This document shows, in pieces, positions 48,940 to 56,979 of a stretch of DNA of 64,000 bases. The notes under the pieces are model-generated. The model did no database searches. It saw only the letters and a program-made list of their open reading frames with translations, and was not told where the DNA came from. The stretch is from Treponema sp. UBA3813 (GTDB lineage Bacteria > Spirochaetota > Spirochaetia > Treponematales > Treponemataceae). Numbering within the stretch: position 1 is the stretch's first letter; each line of letters opens with the position of its first letter. The stretch covers positions 97,111-161,110 of the forward strand of contig DFEB01000019.1 in NCBI GenBank assembly GCA_002368605.1. Direction: 5' to 3'. Position numbers and translations under genes: made by a program.

Positions 48940-49500
48940 TTAAATCCCGTGATTCAAGCCATGCGTAATCATGTGGAGGATTATGTCGCAAACAAACAAT
49001 GCCGCGAGCGAGCAGGAAATTATTCTGAATGCCGTTCGCGGCAATTTTTTTTGAATCATAAGAATCACAGGAATCACGCCGTAAAAAAGCAAAAATCCAA
49101 AAATCCCGAAAATTCCCACCGAGCGTAAGCAGACATAACCGCCGATATTTCCGAAATTCCAGGGTTCTGTGTAATAATCCCAGAGACGAAGTCCGTCAAA
49201 ACAATGAAAAAGCACAAATCCGACTAAAAATTCCAAAATTCCTGTCACAAAGAAACTGATTAAAAAAATCGCCAGAGGATTTTTGTGGAATCGCCAGACA
49301 GAAACCGCCATAAAAATCGCGCCCACGCCGTAAATCGGAATCCATGGGCCGAAAGTAGTTCCCCGCTTGACGAAATAGCCCCAGGCAAGCCGATAAAAAA
49401 CGGTCTCATACAAAAATCCACCGATTGCGCCAAACACGCCAATCAAAAGCGCGACAAAGAAAAAATCATCAAGCTCAGAAAATCTTTTTGGAAGATTCAT
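48940..49500 (-). CDS. Putative ABC transporter permease, PF06541 family
   Basis: 186 residues, five or six membrane helices. GGFLYETVFYR, TTFGPWIPIYGVGAI and LRLWDYYTEPWNFGNIGGYVCLR match the PF06541 (CmpB-type) pattern GP..PIYG and R.WDY...N..G.iCl. Despite the family name, no ATPase partner is known or present here. AGGAGG precedes the ATG. Convergent with znuA. Confidence 0.8.
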   Translation of the reverse strand: MNLPKRFSELDDFFFVALLIGVFGAIGGFLYETVFYRLAWGYFVKRGTTFGPWIPIYGVGAIFMAVSVWRFHKNPLAIFLISFFVTGILEFLVGFVLFHCFDGLRLWDYYTEPWNFGNIGGYVCLRSVGIFGIFGFLLFYGVIPVILMIQKKLPRTAFRIISCSLAALFVCDIILHMITHGLNHGI

Positions 49501-49526
49501 GTCGACCTCCTATATTGGATAGTTTA

Positions 49527-49784
49527 TTATTTGTGATAGTGAGTTCCACAATAAGCTATATAAACACTTCCGTCTTCAATTTTATACACAATTCTGTGGT
49601 AGTCATCGATTCGTCGACTCCAAAATCCAGAAAATTCACCTTTTAAAGGTTCTGGTTTTCCAAGCCCTGTATAGCCATTGCGATCAATATCTTTTAAAAG
49701 TTCATTTGCTTTTTTTAAAAGTTTTTTATCTGATTGAAGTGAAAGATAATCTTCCCATGCGATATCTGACCAGTTTTTATTCAT
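49527..49784 (-). CDS. YoeB-type ribosome-dependent endoribonuclease toxin
   Basis: 85 residues, the standard length. WSDIAWEDYLSLQ, GLGKPEPLKGEFSGFWSRRIDDYHRIVYK (catalytic Glu and Arg) and the final THYHK are all YoeB signatures. It starts two nt after the antitoxin gene. Unlike the toxin at 31725 it has a proper partner and no C-terminal extension. Confidence 0.9.
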   Translation of the reverse strand: MNKNWSDIAWEDYLSLQSDKKLLKKANELLKDIDRNGYTGLGKPEPLKGEFSGFWSRRIDDYHRIVYKIEDGSVYIAYCGTHYHK

Positions 49785-49786
49785 AA

Positions 49787-50035
49787 TTATTCCTCAATCA
49801 AATCATGTTGAGAAAACTTCCCTTCATCAAACTGCTTTATCGACTCCCTAAGCCGCTCCTGATTTTCCTCGCTCCAAAACGGGTCGGCCCTAACCTCGAA
49901 AGGAATGCGGCTTTCTCTGAGACAGGCTGCCATAAACATGTTCACTGCGGCTGTCACCGTAATTCCGATAGACTCACAGAATCCTTCAAAAGAATATTTT
50001 CGCTCATCATTTGTTCTAATGCTCATTGTTGCCAT
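49787..50035 (-). CDS. RelB/DinJ-type antitoxin
   Basis: 82 residues from the ATG at 50035 (MATMSIRTND), which has AGGAG seven nt upstream; the longer frame to 50125 has no ribosome site and crosses the operator. SIRTNDERKYSFEGFCESIGITVTAAVNMFM is a ribbon-helix-helix DNA-binding domain of the RelB/DinJ family; the acidic tail (EGKFSQHDLIEE) would bind the toxin. Confidence 0.85.
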   Translation of the reverse strand: MATMSIRTNDERKYSFEGFCESIGITVTAAVNMFMAACLRESRIPFEVRADPFWSEENQERLRESIKQFDEGKFSQHDLIEE

Positions 50036-50065
50036 ATATTGACTCCTAAATGCTTGATATATGAA

Positions 50066-50084
50066 TACAATGTAACACACTGTA
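50066..50084 (-). promoter_or_regulatory. Palindromic operator of the relB/yoeB module
   Basis: TACAATGTAACACACTGTA: nested dyads TACA / TGTA and TGT / ACA around AAC, about 30 nt before the antitoxin ATG, as for ribbon-helix-helix autoregulation. Confidence 0.6.
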
Positions 50085-50099
50085 TGAGAAAAAGCAAAT

Positions 50100-50447
50100 T
50101 TAAGCTTGTTCTGGAGTATTCTCAATTAACATAAAAAGAGCTTTTTTGTACTGTGCGGGCATTTTCTCAATTTTCATGATGTAGGGAAGATAAATAGAAA
50201 ATAATTTCTTCTGCTTTTCAAAATTCGTTTTATCGATTGATGAGATTTCGGTCTCCATTCCAAGCAGCGTTTCAATCGGAATGTCGAGGACTTTTGAAAT
50301 TCTTACCGCTAAATCCGCTTCAGGCATTCCATCTCGCTTGATTCCTGAAGATATCGTGTTTACCGAAAAATGGGCAGCATTTGCCAGTTCTTTGCGACTT
50401 ATTCCCAAATACTCACATTCATTATCAACATTCTGCCAAAATCCCAT
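50100..50447 (-). CDS. XRE-family regulator of the divergent 50.6-52.2 kb operon
   Basis: 115 residues. GFWQNVDNECEYLGISRKELANAAHFSVNTISSGIKRDG is a Cro/C1 helix-turn-helix, followed by PEADLAVRISKVLDIPIETLL and a helical tail (FSIYLPYIMKIEKMPAQYKKALFMLI). It is a clear relative of the regulator at 61310 (FWENVDEELKFLGMERKEL), which sits in the same place relative to a restriction-like operon. Three operator copies lie between it and the divergent genes. Confidence 0.82.
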   Translation of the reverse strand: MGFWQNVDNECEYLGISRKELANAAHFSVNTISSGIKRDGMPEADLAVRISKVLDIPIETLLGMETEISSIDKTNFEKQKKLFSIYLPYIMKIEKMPAQYKKALFMLIENTPEQA

Positions 50448-50457
50448 GAATTGACTT

Positions 50458-50544
50458 TATCACAGTTGCGATTTTACCATGTAAATTTATTGCACTTGCA
50501 TTATTAGCGATTTTTGGTAAAATAGATTTATTGCAGTTGCAATA
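50458..50544. promoter_or_regulatory. Three operator copies between XRE gene and divergent operon
   Basis: TATTGCAGTTGCAATA (50529-50544, perfect palindrome), TATTGCACTTGCATTA (50488-50503) and TATCACAGTTGCGATT (50458-50473). Each fits TATNGCANTTGCNNTA. They cover the divergent promoter region, including a TAAAAT -10-like hexamer at 50517. Confidence 0.7.
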
Positions 50545-50590
50545 TTTTTAATGAGAGAATATTGTCTATGCGAAATTTAAAGAAGGAAAA

Positions 50591-50947
50591 ATGAAAATGT
50601 TGTCAAAAGATGAATTAGTTAAACTAATCACCAAAATTAGCCACGAAACTGTGCAAAAACCAAAATCAACATGCCAATTACTAGGAATGTTATCAAAAAA
50701 CGGTGAAGCAGCCCTTGCTTATAACTTGCCTAGTACAATAAAGAAAGTCACAATAACCGAATTTTATGAGGCATATAAAGAGTTGAACAGTTCTTTGTCT
50801 ATAAATCATACCTGGTATACGCAAACATTCCCTGTATATGACAGTTCTTCTCCTTGTAATTTTACTACAATCGGAGCAGTTTTTGTGCGGCTGGAATTCG
50901 CTGAATATAAATGCAACAAATATGTAAAGATAAATAAGGAGATATAA
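50591..50947 (+). CDS. Hypothetical protein, first gene of XRE-controlled operon
   Basis: 118 residues with a short helical start (SKDELVKLITKIS) and a strand-rich second half (TWYTQTFPVYDSSSPCNFTTIGAVFVRLEF). No family recognised. AAGGAAAA precedes the ATG. Four nt separate it from the next gene, so both belong to one unit under the three-operator control region. Confidence 0.6.
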   Translation: MKMLSKDELVKLITKISHETVQKPKSTCQLLGMLSKNGEAALAYNLPSTIKKVTITEFYEAYKELNSSLSINHTWYTQTFPVYDSSSPCNFTTIGAVFVRLEFAEYKCNKYVKINKEI

Positions 50948-50951
50948 CCAA

Positions 50952-52190
50952 ATGTCTGATTTTCTTGAAATGCAACGAGATTTCGCTGTTCTTGATATTC
51001 GTAAGTTACAACAAGAATCTCTTTGGCTTCAGCAACGAAGCCTCGGTGTTGCTGAAGCAGGTCTTGATATAGACACAAAAAAACTTCTCGCTACAAAAAG
51101 GAATGCTTTTCTGCTACAAGAAGTCAAAGAAACTCTACAACAAGGTTTTATAGGACTTTCACAACAAATTGACTATCAAATATCATATCTCGGTTTGCAA
51201 TTAGAAAGTTTTTCTAATCTAGTAATCAAAAAGATTTCAAACGATGAACGTGAAAATTTTGCCCGTGATGTTATCTTCAACTTAAAAAAGATTAACGAAT
51301 CGCTTTCCCAAAAAAAAGATAAAAAATTTATTGCTCTTGAGGCAAAAAAACTGCTTTCACAAATAGATACTTTTAAAATCAATACACAAAGTTTTACTCA
51401 AATTCAAGACAAGGAATATTTTTTATCAACACTAGAAAGTATCCAAGTAAAATACAATGATATACCAGATGATGAAAAAAAAGAAATTGAAAATTTTTAC
51501 GATGTTTACTTTTCGGTTAAAGCTGGTTTGAAAAAGCTTGAAGAAATTGAAAAAATTAAGCTTGCGAACTTTCCAGAAAAGATTGAGGAAAAAGAAAAAC
51601 CAAACTGGGACGGAATTCTACTAATTGAAGGCGAACTACTCCAAGAATTAAAAAATCCGTATCGAACTTTGGAATTGCGAGGACCACAACTAAAAAATTT
51701 TATTTCTAAAGTTGATGAGCTTCCAGATTTATTTGAAAAATTCTTTGATGCAAAACAAAAATATACAATCCAAAATTATGAATATACAGTTTATCAGGAA
51801 ATTAAGAAATTACAGGAAAAAGCAAAACTATATGCAGAGTTCTTAACAAACTTGCAAAAGTGCATTAATGCTTCAAACGATTACATTCAAAAAAATCCAG
51901 CGTTTGCGGAGTCATATTCGCGTTTTGATTTCGATGAACTAGAAGCAAAAATTGTTGACTATGAATCATTGCAAACGGAAGCAGAAAAGAAAAAATCACA
52001 ACTAAAAAATGAAGTGAACAATCAATATCTGAAATACAAGGCGATATTATCTGAAAAAATGAATGGAATTCTTCCACCAACACCAAACAATGAGAAATCT
52101 AAGACTGAAAACAAGATTCTACCATTGATTATCATTTTTGGTATAGTTATCTTAGTAAGTTTTTTAGCGTATAAGTTTAGCAGTATTTAA
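50952..52190 (+). CDS. Coiled-coil protein with C-terminal membrane anchor
   Basis: 412 residues, almost all helical. Long amphipathic stretches with Leu, Lys and Glu heptads (QQESLWLQQRSLGVAEAGL; LQEVKETLQQGFIGL; YQEIKKLQEKAKLYAEFLTNL; LQTEAEKKKSQLKNEV) precede a Pro-rich linker and one membrane helix (ILPLIIIFGIVILVSFLAY) right at the end. The body therefore faces the cytoplasm as a tail-anchored protein. No enzyme motif is visible. With its small partner and the XRE regulator it looks like a cassette of unknown purpose, possibly membrane-associated defence. Confidence 0.65.
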   Translation: MSDFLEMQRDFAVLDIRKLQQESLWLQQRSLGVAEAGLDIDTKKLLATKRNAFLLQEVKETLQQGFIGLSQQIDYQISYLGLQLESFSNLVIKKISNDERENFARDVIFNLKKINESLSQKKDKKFIALEAKKLLSQIDTFKINTQSFTQIQDKEYFLSTLESIQVKYNDIPDDEKKEIENFYDVYFSVKAGLKKLEEIEKIKLANFPEKIEEKEKPNWDGILLIEGELLQELKNPYRTLELRGPQLKNFISKVDELPDLFEKFFDAKQKYTIQNYEYTVYQEIKKLQEKAKLYAEFLTNLQKCINASNDYIQKNPAFAESYSRFDFDELEAKIVDYESLQTEAEKKKSQLKNEVNNQYLKYKAILSEKMNGILPPTPNNEKSKTENKILPLIIIFGIVILVSFLAYKFSSI

Positions 52191-52195
52191 CACAA

Positions 52196-52239
52196 CAAAA
52201 AACGCCCGCAATGTCGGGAAAATCTCCGAATTGCGGGCG
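52196..52239 (-). terminator. Terminator of glgP
   Basis: On the minus strand CGCCCGCAAT, 17-nt loop, ATTGCGGGCG followed by TTTTTTG. Confidence 0.85.
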
Positions 52240-52264
52240 AAAATTGTGCGTTATGAATTAGGCA

Positions 52265-54733
52265 CTAGGCATTCTTAATCTCGCTGTCTTCAACAACTAC
52301 TTTCTTCAAGTGCCAAATGTCGCGGACATAATCTTCGATTGTGCGGTCTGACGAGAATTTACCTGAATTAGCAATGTTGATAAGAGTTTTCTTTGCCCAA
52401 CCTTTTTTGTCTGTGTAGGCTTTTGCAAGCTCTTCCTGAGCCTTACAATATTTGTCGAAATCGGCGAGGACATAGTAAACATCCGGGCGCTGACCTTCAA
52501 CACCGTAGACCAAAGAATCATGAATCTCTTTGAAAATCTGTCGGCTTGGGTCATAAGTGCCGTCAACGAGCTGCTCAATGACCTTTTCAAGGGCAGGATT
52601 TCGTTCAAGATACTGCTGCGGGTTGTAAGAATGTTCTTCTTCCATTTTGAGAATTTCTGGAGTGGTGAGACCGAAGACAAATCCGTTCTCTTTGCCTGCT
52701 TCCTCGAAAATCTCGATGTTTGCACCGTCCAGTGTACCCATTGTGAGTGCGCCGTTGACCATGAACTTCATGTTTGATGTACCAGAAGCTTCTTTACCGG
52801 CGGTCGAAATCTGCTCAGAAACATCTGCTGCCGGGAAGATTTTTTCTGCTACAGAAACACGGTAGTTCTCGATGAAGACAACACGGAGTTTGCCACCGAT
52901 TCGGCGGTCGTTGTTTACGCGCTCAGCAACAGTGTTAATCAATTTGATGATTGCCTTTGCCCGGCGATAGCCTGAAGCCGATTTTGCGCCAAAAATGAAT
53001 GTTCGGTTTGGTGCGTTATAGCTTGGGTCTTCAATGATTTTGTTGTAGAGATACATGATGTGAAGCACATTGAGAAGCTGTCGTTTGTACTCATGGAGTC
53101 GCTTGACCTGAACATCAAAAATCGAATCCGGGTCAAGGAATTCGTTCTGCTTGTGCTTGAGGAATTCCACGAGGGCTTCCTTGTTGTGGCGTTTGATTGT
53201 GATAAGCTCGTTCAAAGATGCGTCATCATCAGCGAATTTTTCAAGTTCCTTGAGCTTGGTCAAATCCTTTTCCCAGCCATGACCGATTCGTTTTGTGATG
53301 AATTCAGAAAGTTCCGGGTTTGCGTTCAAGAGCCAGCGTCGCTGTGTGATACCGTTGGTCTTGTTGTTGAATTTCTTTGGATAAAGTTCGTACCAGTCTT
53401 TGAGCTCCTGATTTTTGAGAAGCTCTGTATGCAAGGCAGCAACACCGTTTACGCTGAATCCTGCATGAATTGCGAGCCATGCCATGTAGACTTTTCCATC
53501 GTGGATGATAGACATGTGATTCTGCTTCTGATAGTCGCTTGGGAATTTTGCACGAAGCTCAATCATGAAGCGGCGGTTGATTTCCTCGACAATCTGGTAA
53601 ATTCGCGGGAGCAAGCCCTGGAAGATTGAGATATCCCATTTTTCAAGAGCTTCTGCCAGAATCGTGTGGTTGGTGTAAGCGAATGTTTTCTGAACGATGT
53701 CCCAAGATGCGTTCCAGCCCAAGCCGTATTCGTCCATGAGAATGCGCATAAGCTCAGGAATTGCCACAACCGGGTGAGTATCGTTAAGCTGGATAACATG
53801 GAATTCCGGGAATTTTGAGAAATCCGTGCCGTAATTTGCAACGAAGTGATGAACCAAATCCTGCAATGAAGCCGAACAGAAGAAATACTGCTGCTTAAGT
53901 CGGAGAACTTTTCCCTGTGGCCCGTTGTCGTTAGGATAAAGAACTCGCGTAACATTCTCTGCGTCATTCTGGCGGACAACTGCCTCGTGATAGCGCATGT
54001 CGTTGAAGAGCTGTAAGTCGAATCCGTCTGGAGAAGAAGCCTGCCACAAGCGGAGGGTATTCACAGTGTTTGTGTCAAAACCGACCACCGGCATATCGTA
54101 AGGAGTTGCGGTGACTTCTTCTGCATTTTCGATGTAGAAGCGATCTTGTCCGTCTGGAGTTTTGCCATATTTGATTTCGCCGCCGAATTTAACGGTTACA
54201 GCCAAGTCAGAGCGTTTGATTTCCCAAGGATCGCGGTGTTTGAGCCAGTTGTCAGGATATTCAACCTGATAGCCGTTTTCGATTTTCTGTTCGAACATTC
54301 CGTACTGATAGCGGATTCCGTAGCCGTGTCCAGGATAGTCCAAAGTTGCGAGAGAATCCAAGAAACAAGCCGCCAATCGTCCCAAGCCGCCGTTTCCCAA
54401 ACCTGCGTCCGGCTCTTCGTCTTCGATAAGATTGATATTGATGTTCATGTCATCGAGGACTTTTTTGACTTCTTCTTTGATTCCGAGGTTGATAAGGTTG
54501 TTGCTCAAAGCGCGTCCCATCAAGAATTCAGCAGAAAGATAGTACAACTGCTTTGTAGGCTTTTTCTCGTAGGCGTTTCGTGTTGCCATCCAGGCAGGCA
54601 TAATCAATTCCTGAACTGAAGCAGAAACTGCGTCGAACAAGTCATGGCTGTTTGCCTGAGAAATGTCCTTTCCATACTGTCGGCGAAGACGAGCGGAAAG
54701 ATTCTCTCTGAATTTCTCTGCATCAAATTTCAT
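52265..54733 (-). CDS. glgP: Glycogen/alpha-glucan phosphorylase
   Basis: 822 residues, close to the usual ~815. It releases glucose-1-phosphate from glycogen ends, using pyridoxal phosphate. AEFLMGRALSNNLINLG and EDEEPDAGLGNGGLGRLAACFLDS are N-terminal signatures; EKIFPAADVSEQISTAGKE and ASGTSNMKFMVNGALTMGT hold the PLP lysine region, and GTLDGANIEI follows. AAAAGGAG precedes the ATG. It follows glgX by 34 nt on the same strand, so debranching enzyme and phosphorylase are made together. Confidence 0.96.
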   Translation of the reverse strand: MKFDAEKFRENLSARLRRQYGKDISQANSHDLFDAVSASVQELIMPAWMATRNAYEKKPTKQLYYLSAEFLMGRALSNNLINLGIKEEVKKVLDDMNININLIEDEEPDAGLGNGGLGRLAACFLDSLATLDYPGHGYGIRYQYGMFEQKIENGYQVEYPDNWLKHRDPWEIKRSDLAVTVKFGGEIKYGKTPDGQDRFYIENAEEVTATPYDMPVVGFDTNTVNTLRLWQASSPDGFDLQLFNDMRYHEAVVRQNDAENVTRVLYPNDNGPQGKVLRLKQQYFFCSASLQDLVHHFVANYGTDFSKFPEFHVIQLNDTHPVVAIPELMRILMDEYGLGWNASWDIVQKTFAYTNHTILAEALEKWDISIFQGLLPRIYQIVEEINRRFMIELRAKFPSDYQKQNHMSIIHDGKVYMAWLAIHAGFSVNGVAALHTELLKNQELKDWYELYPKKFNNKTNGITQRRWLLNANPELSEFITKRIGHGWEKDLTKLKELEKFADDDASLNELITIKRHNKEALVEFLKHKQNEFLDPDSIFDVQVKRLHEYKRQLLNVLHIMYLYNKIIEDPSYNAPNRTFIFGAKSASGYRRAKAIIKLINTVAERVNNDRRIGGKLRVVFIENYRVSVAEKIFPAADVSEQISTAGKEASGTSNMKFMVNGALTMGTLDGANIEIFEEAGKENGFVFGLTTPEILKMEEEHSYNPQQYLERNPALEKVIEQLVDGTYDPSRQIFKEIHDSLVYGVEGQRPDVYYVLADFDKYCKAQEELAKAYTDKKGWAKKTLINIANSGKFSSDRTIEDYVRDIWHLKKVVVEDSEIKNA

Positions 54734-54767
54734 ATAAAACTCCTTTTTCGGTCTTGCACCGACCGTT

Positions 54768-56870
54768 TTATTTGCTTATTAAAACCAAGATGCTGTTTGC
54801 CAAAATGACATAGTGCTCTTGGGAATTTAAAGTTTCTTCATCCCCGCCCAGCAGGATACTCGTTTTGTTTTCGATTGAAGTATCGATTGCCCGGTACCAT
54901 GTGCGCCCTGCTGAAGGTTTCGGAATCGTAATCGTCAAATCGTGGATATCCATATTCATGGCGACAAAAAAATCATTGTCGTCTCGCGGAAGACCGTTAG
55001 CCTTGCCACCCAAGCGGAATCCAAGATAGCGGTTCATTTTCTTCCAGTCAGGAACGGTTCCGTCAAAATTAAACCAGCTGATGTCCGGCGGATTATCAAA
55101 CTGACTTGTGGCAGCTCCACCGAAGAAATTGCGCCGCTGAAATACCGGGTGCTGGCTTCGGAGAGTAATCAATTTCTGCACGAAATCGAACATCGTGGAA
55201 TTATTTTTAACATCGTCCCAGTTGAACCATGAAAGCTCATTGTCCTGACAGTAGGCATTGTTGTTGCCGTTCTGCGTTCTGCGGACTTCATCGCCCGCAA
55301 CGAACATTGGCGTTCCCTGAGAAATCAAAAGCGTGGTGAAGAAATTTTTGATTTGCCGGGCACGGACTTTTTCGATTTTTGGATTGATGACCGGGCCTTC
55401 GTAACCATAATTGTAACTCAAATTATTGTCGTTACCATCACGGTTTTCTTCGCCGTTGTCTTCGTTGTGCTTGCTGTTGTAAGTGACCAAATCGTTAAGT
55501 GTGAAGCCGTCATGAGCAGTGACAAAATTGATTGAGTGAATCGGGCCGCGTCCGCTCAAAGCATACAAATCGTTTGAGCCTGCGATTCTAGTCGCCGCCT
55601 CGTTTGAAGTGTGCTCGTCACCGCGAATAAAGCGGCGGATTCCGTCACGGTAATGATCGTTCCATTCGCACCATCTGCCGCCGGGAAAATTTCCGATTTG
55701 GTATGCACCGCCGCAATCCCAGGGCTCAGCGATAATTTTTGTGTTCCGTAGGATTGAATCTTCGGAAATACGCTTTGTGAGGGGCGCGATGTCTGAAGGA
55801 AAGCCATTTTCATCGCGAGTGAGTTCACTTGCCAAATCAAAACGGAAACCGTCCACATGCATTTCAAGAACCCAATAGTGCAGGCAGTCCATGATAAAAT
55901 CCTGCACAACAGGATGATTTGCATTTACCGCGTTACCACAGCCAGAATAGTTCATGTAGTATTCTTTGTGGTCATGGACAAGGTGATAGAAAATTGAATT
56001 GTCAAAGCCCCGGAAATTGAGGGAGATGCCGTTTTCGTTACCCTCGGCTGTATGATTGAAGACTACATCAAGAAGAACTTCGATTCCCGCATTGTGAAGA
56101 GCCTTTACCATATCTTTGAATTCACGGACACAGCCGCCCGGACTTCTATCGCTGGCATAAGAACATTTTGGAGCAAAGAAACCGATTGTGCTGTAGCCCC
56201 AGTAATTTTTCATTCGCGCGCCAGTGCGGGGATTTACATTCGTGTTTTCGTATTCGTCAAATTCCATGACAGGAAGCAATTCCACCGCAGAAACTCCAAG
56301 CGACTGGAGATAAGGGATTTTTTCGATTACGCCGCGGTAAGTTCCAGGATGCTCAACCCCTGATGAAGGAGAAGCCGTAAATCCTTTGACATGCATTTCG
56401 TAGATGATTGATTTTTCAAGGGGGATTGAAAGCGGCTTATCATCTTCCCAATCATAATCTTCATCATCGACAATGACACATTTAGGATATTTTTCCATAT
56501 ATTTATCTTTTCCGGGAAGCATGTATTTAAAAACCGAGCCTTCAGAAAAAGCCTTTGCCCTGGGGTCGAAAAGAGACTGATTCTTGTCAAAACGATGCCC
56601 GCGCCCCGGCGTAAAAGGACCATCAACACGGTAAAGATACAAATCGCCCGGCTTTAAGCCTTCGACAAAAACATGCCACAAATCGCCAGTGCGGTTAGTC
56701 TCTGGATTCAGCTCAATCGTGTGATAAGGCTTTGCGTCTTCTGGAGATGAGTACAAATCGAGAAAAACTTTTTTTGCATTTCTGCTGAACACAGAAAAAT
56801 AAACGCCCTTTGCCGTTACCGTAGTTCCAGGCCTCAGAGCCTTGCCAGCTGAAATCCGAATAGAGTCCAT
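54768..56870 (-). CDS. glgX: Glycogen debranching enzyme (isoamylase type)
   Basis: 700 residues. N-terminal CBM48 (TVTAKGVYFSVFSRNAKKVFLDLY), then a GH13 barrel: LLDVVFNHTAEG (region I), VDGFRFDLASEL (II, nucleophile Asp), KIIAEPWDCGG (III, acid Glu) and NFVTAHDGFTLNDL (IV). It cuts alpha-1,6 branches of phosphorylase limit dextrin. The ATG lies nine nt after TAAAAT and has no ribosome site, so the leader is at most a few bases. Together with glgP it forms a glycogen breakdown operon. Confidence 0.95.
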   Translation of the reverse strand: MDSIRISAGKALRPGTTVTAKGVYFSVFSRNAKKVFLDLYSSPEDAKPYHTIELNPETNRTGDLWHVFVEGLKPGDLYLYRVDGPFTPGRGHRFDKNQSLFDPRAKAFSEGSVFKYMLPGKDKYMEKYPKCVIVDDEDYDWEDDKPLSIPLEKSIIYEMHVKGFTASPSSGVEHPGTYRGVIEKIPYLQSLGVSAVELLPVMEFDEYENTNVNPRTGARMKNYWGYSTIGFFAPKCSYASDRSPGGCVREFKDMVKALHNAGIEVLLDVVFNHTAEGNENGISLNFRGFDNSIFYHLVHDHKEYYMNYSGCGNAVNANHPVVQDFIMDCLHYWVLEMHVDGFRFDLASELTRDENGFPSDIAPLTKRISEDSILRNTKIIAEPWDCGGAYQIGNFPGGRWCEWNDHYRDGIRRFIRGDEHTSNEAATRIAGSNDLYALSGRGPIHSINFVTAHDGFTLNDLVTYNSKHNEDNGEENRDGNDNNLSYNYGYEGPVINPKIEKVRARQIKNFFTTLLISQGTPMFVAGDEVRRTQNGNNNAYCQDNELSWFNWDDVKNNSTMFDFVQKLITLRSQHPVFQRRNFFGGAATSQFDNPPDISWFNFDGTVPDWKKMNRYLGFRLGGKANGLPRDDNDFFVAMNMDIHDLTITIPKPSAGRTWYRAIDTSIENKTSILLGGDEETLNSQEHYVILANSILVLISK

Positions 56871-56979
56871 ATTGGAAAGATTTTAACACAAAAGCCGCGG
56901 AATTTAAAGATAATTTTAGAATACTGATAAAGAAAGAATTATATTTTCGACAGCCGTGCCTTTTTCCAAGAAAGGCAGC

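Noticed and set aside
53060-54619. Long plus-strand frames opposite glgP
   Set aside because: glgP is a full-length, conserved gene; the opposite frames have no ribosome sites or known domains.
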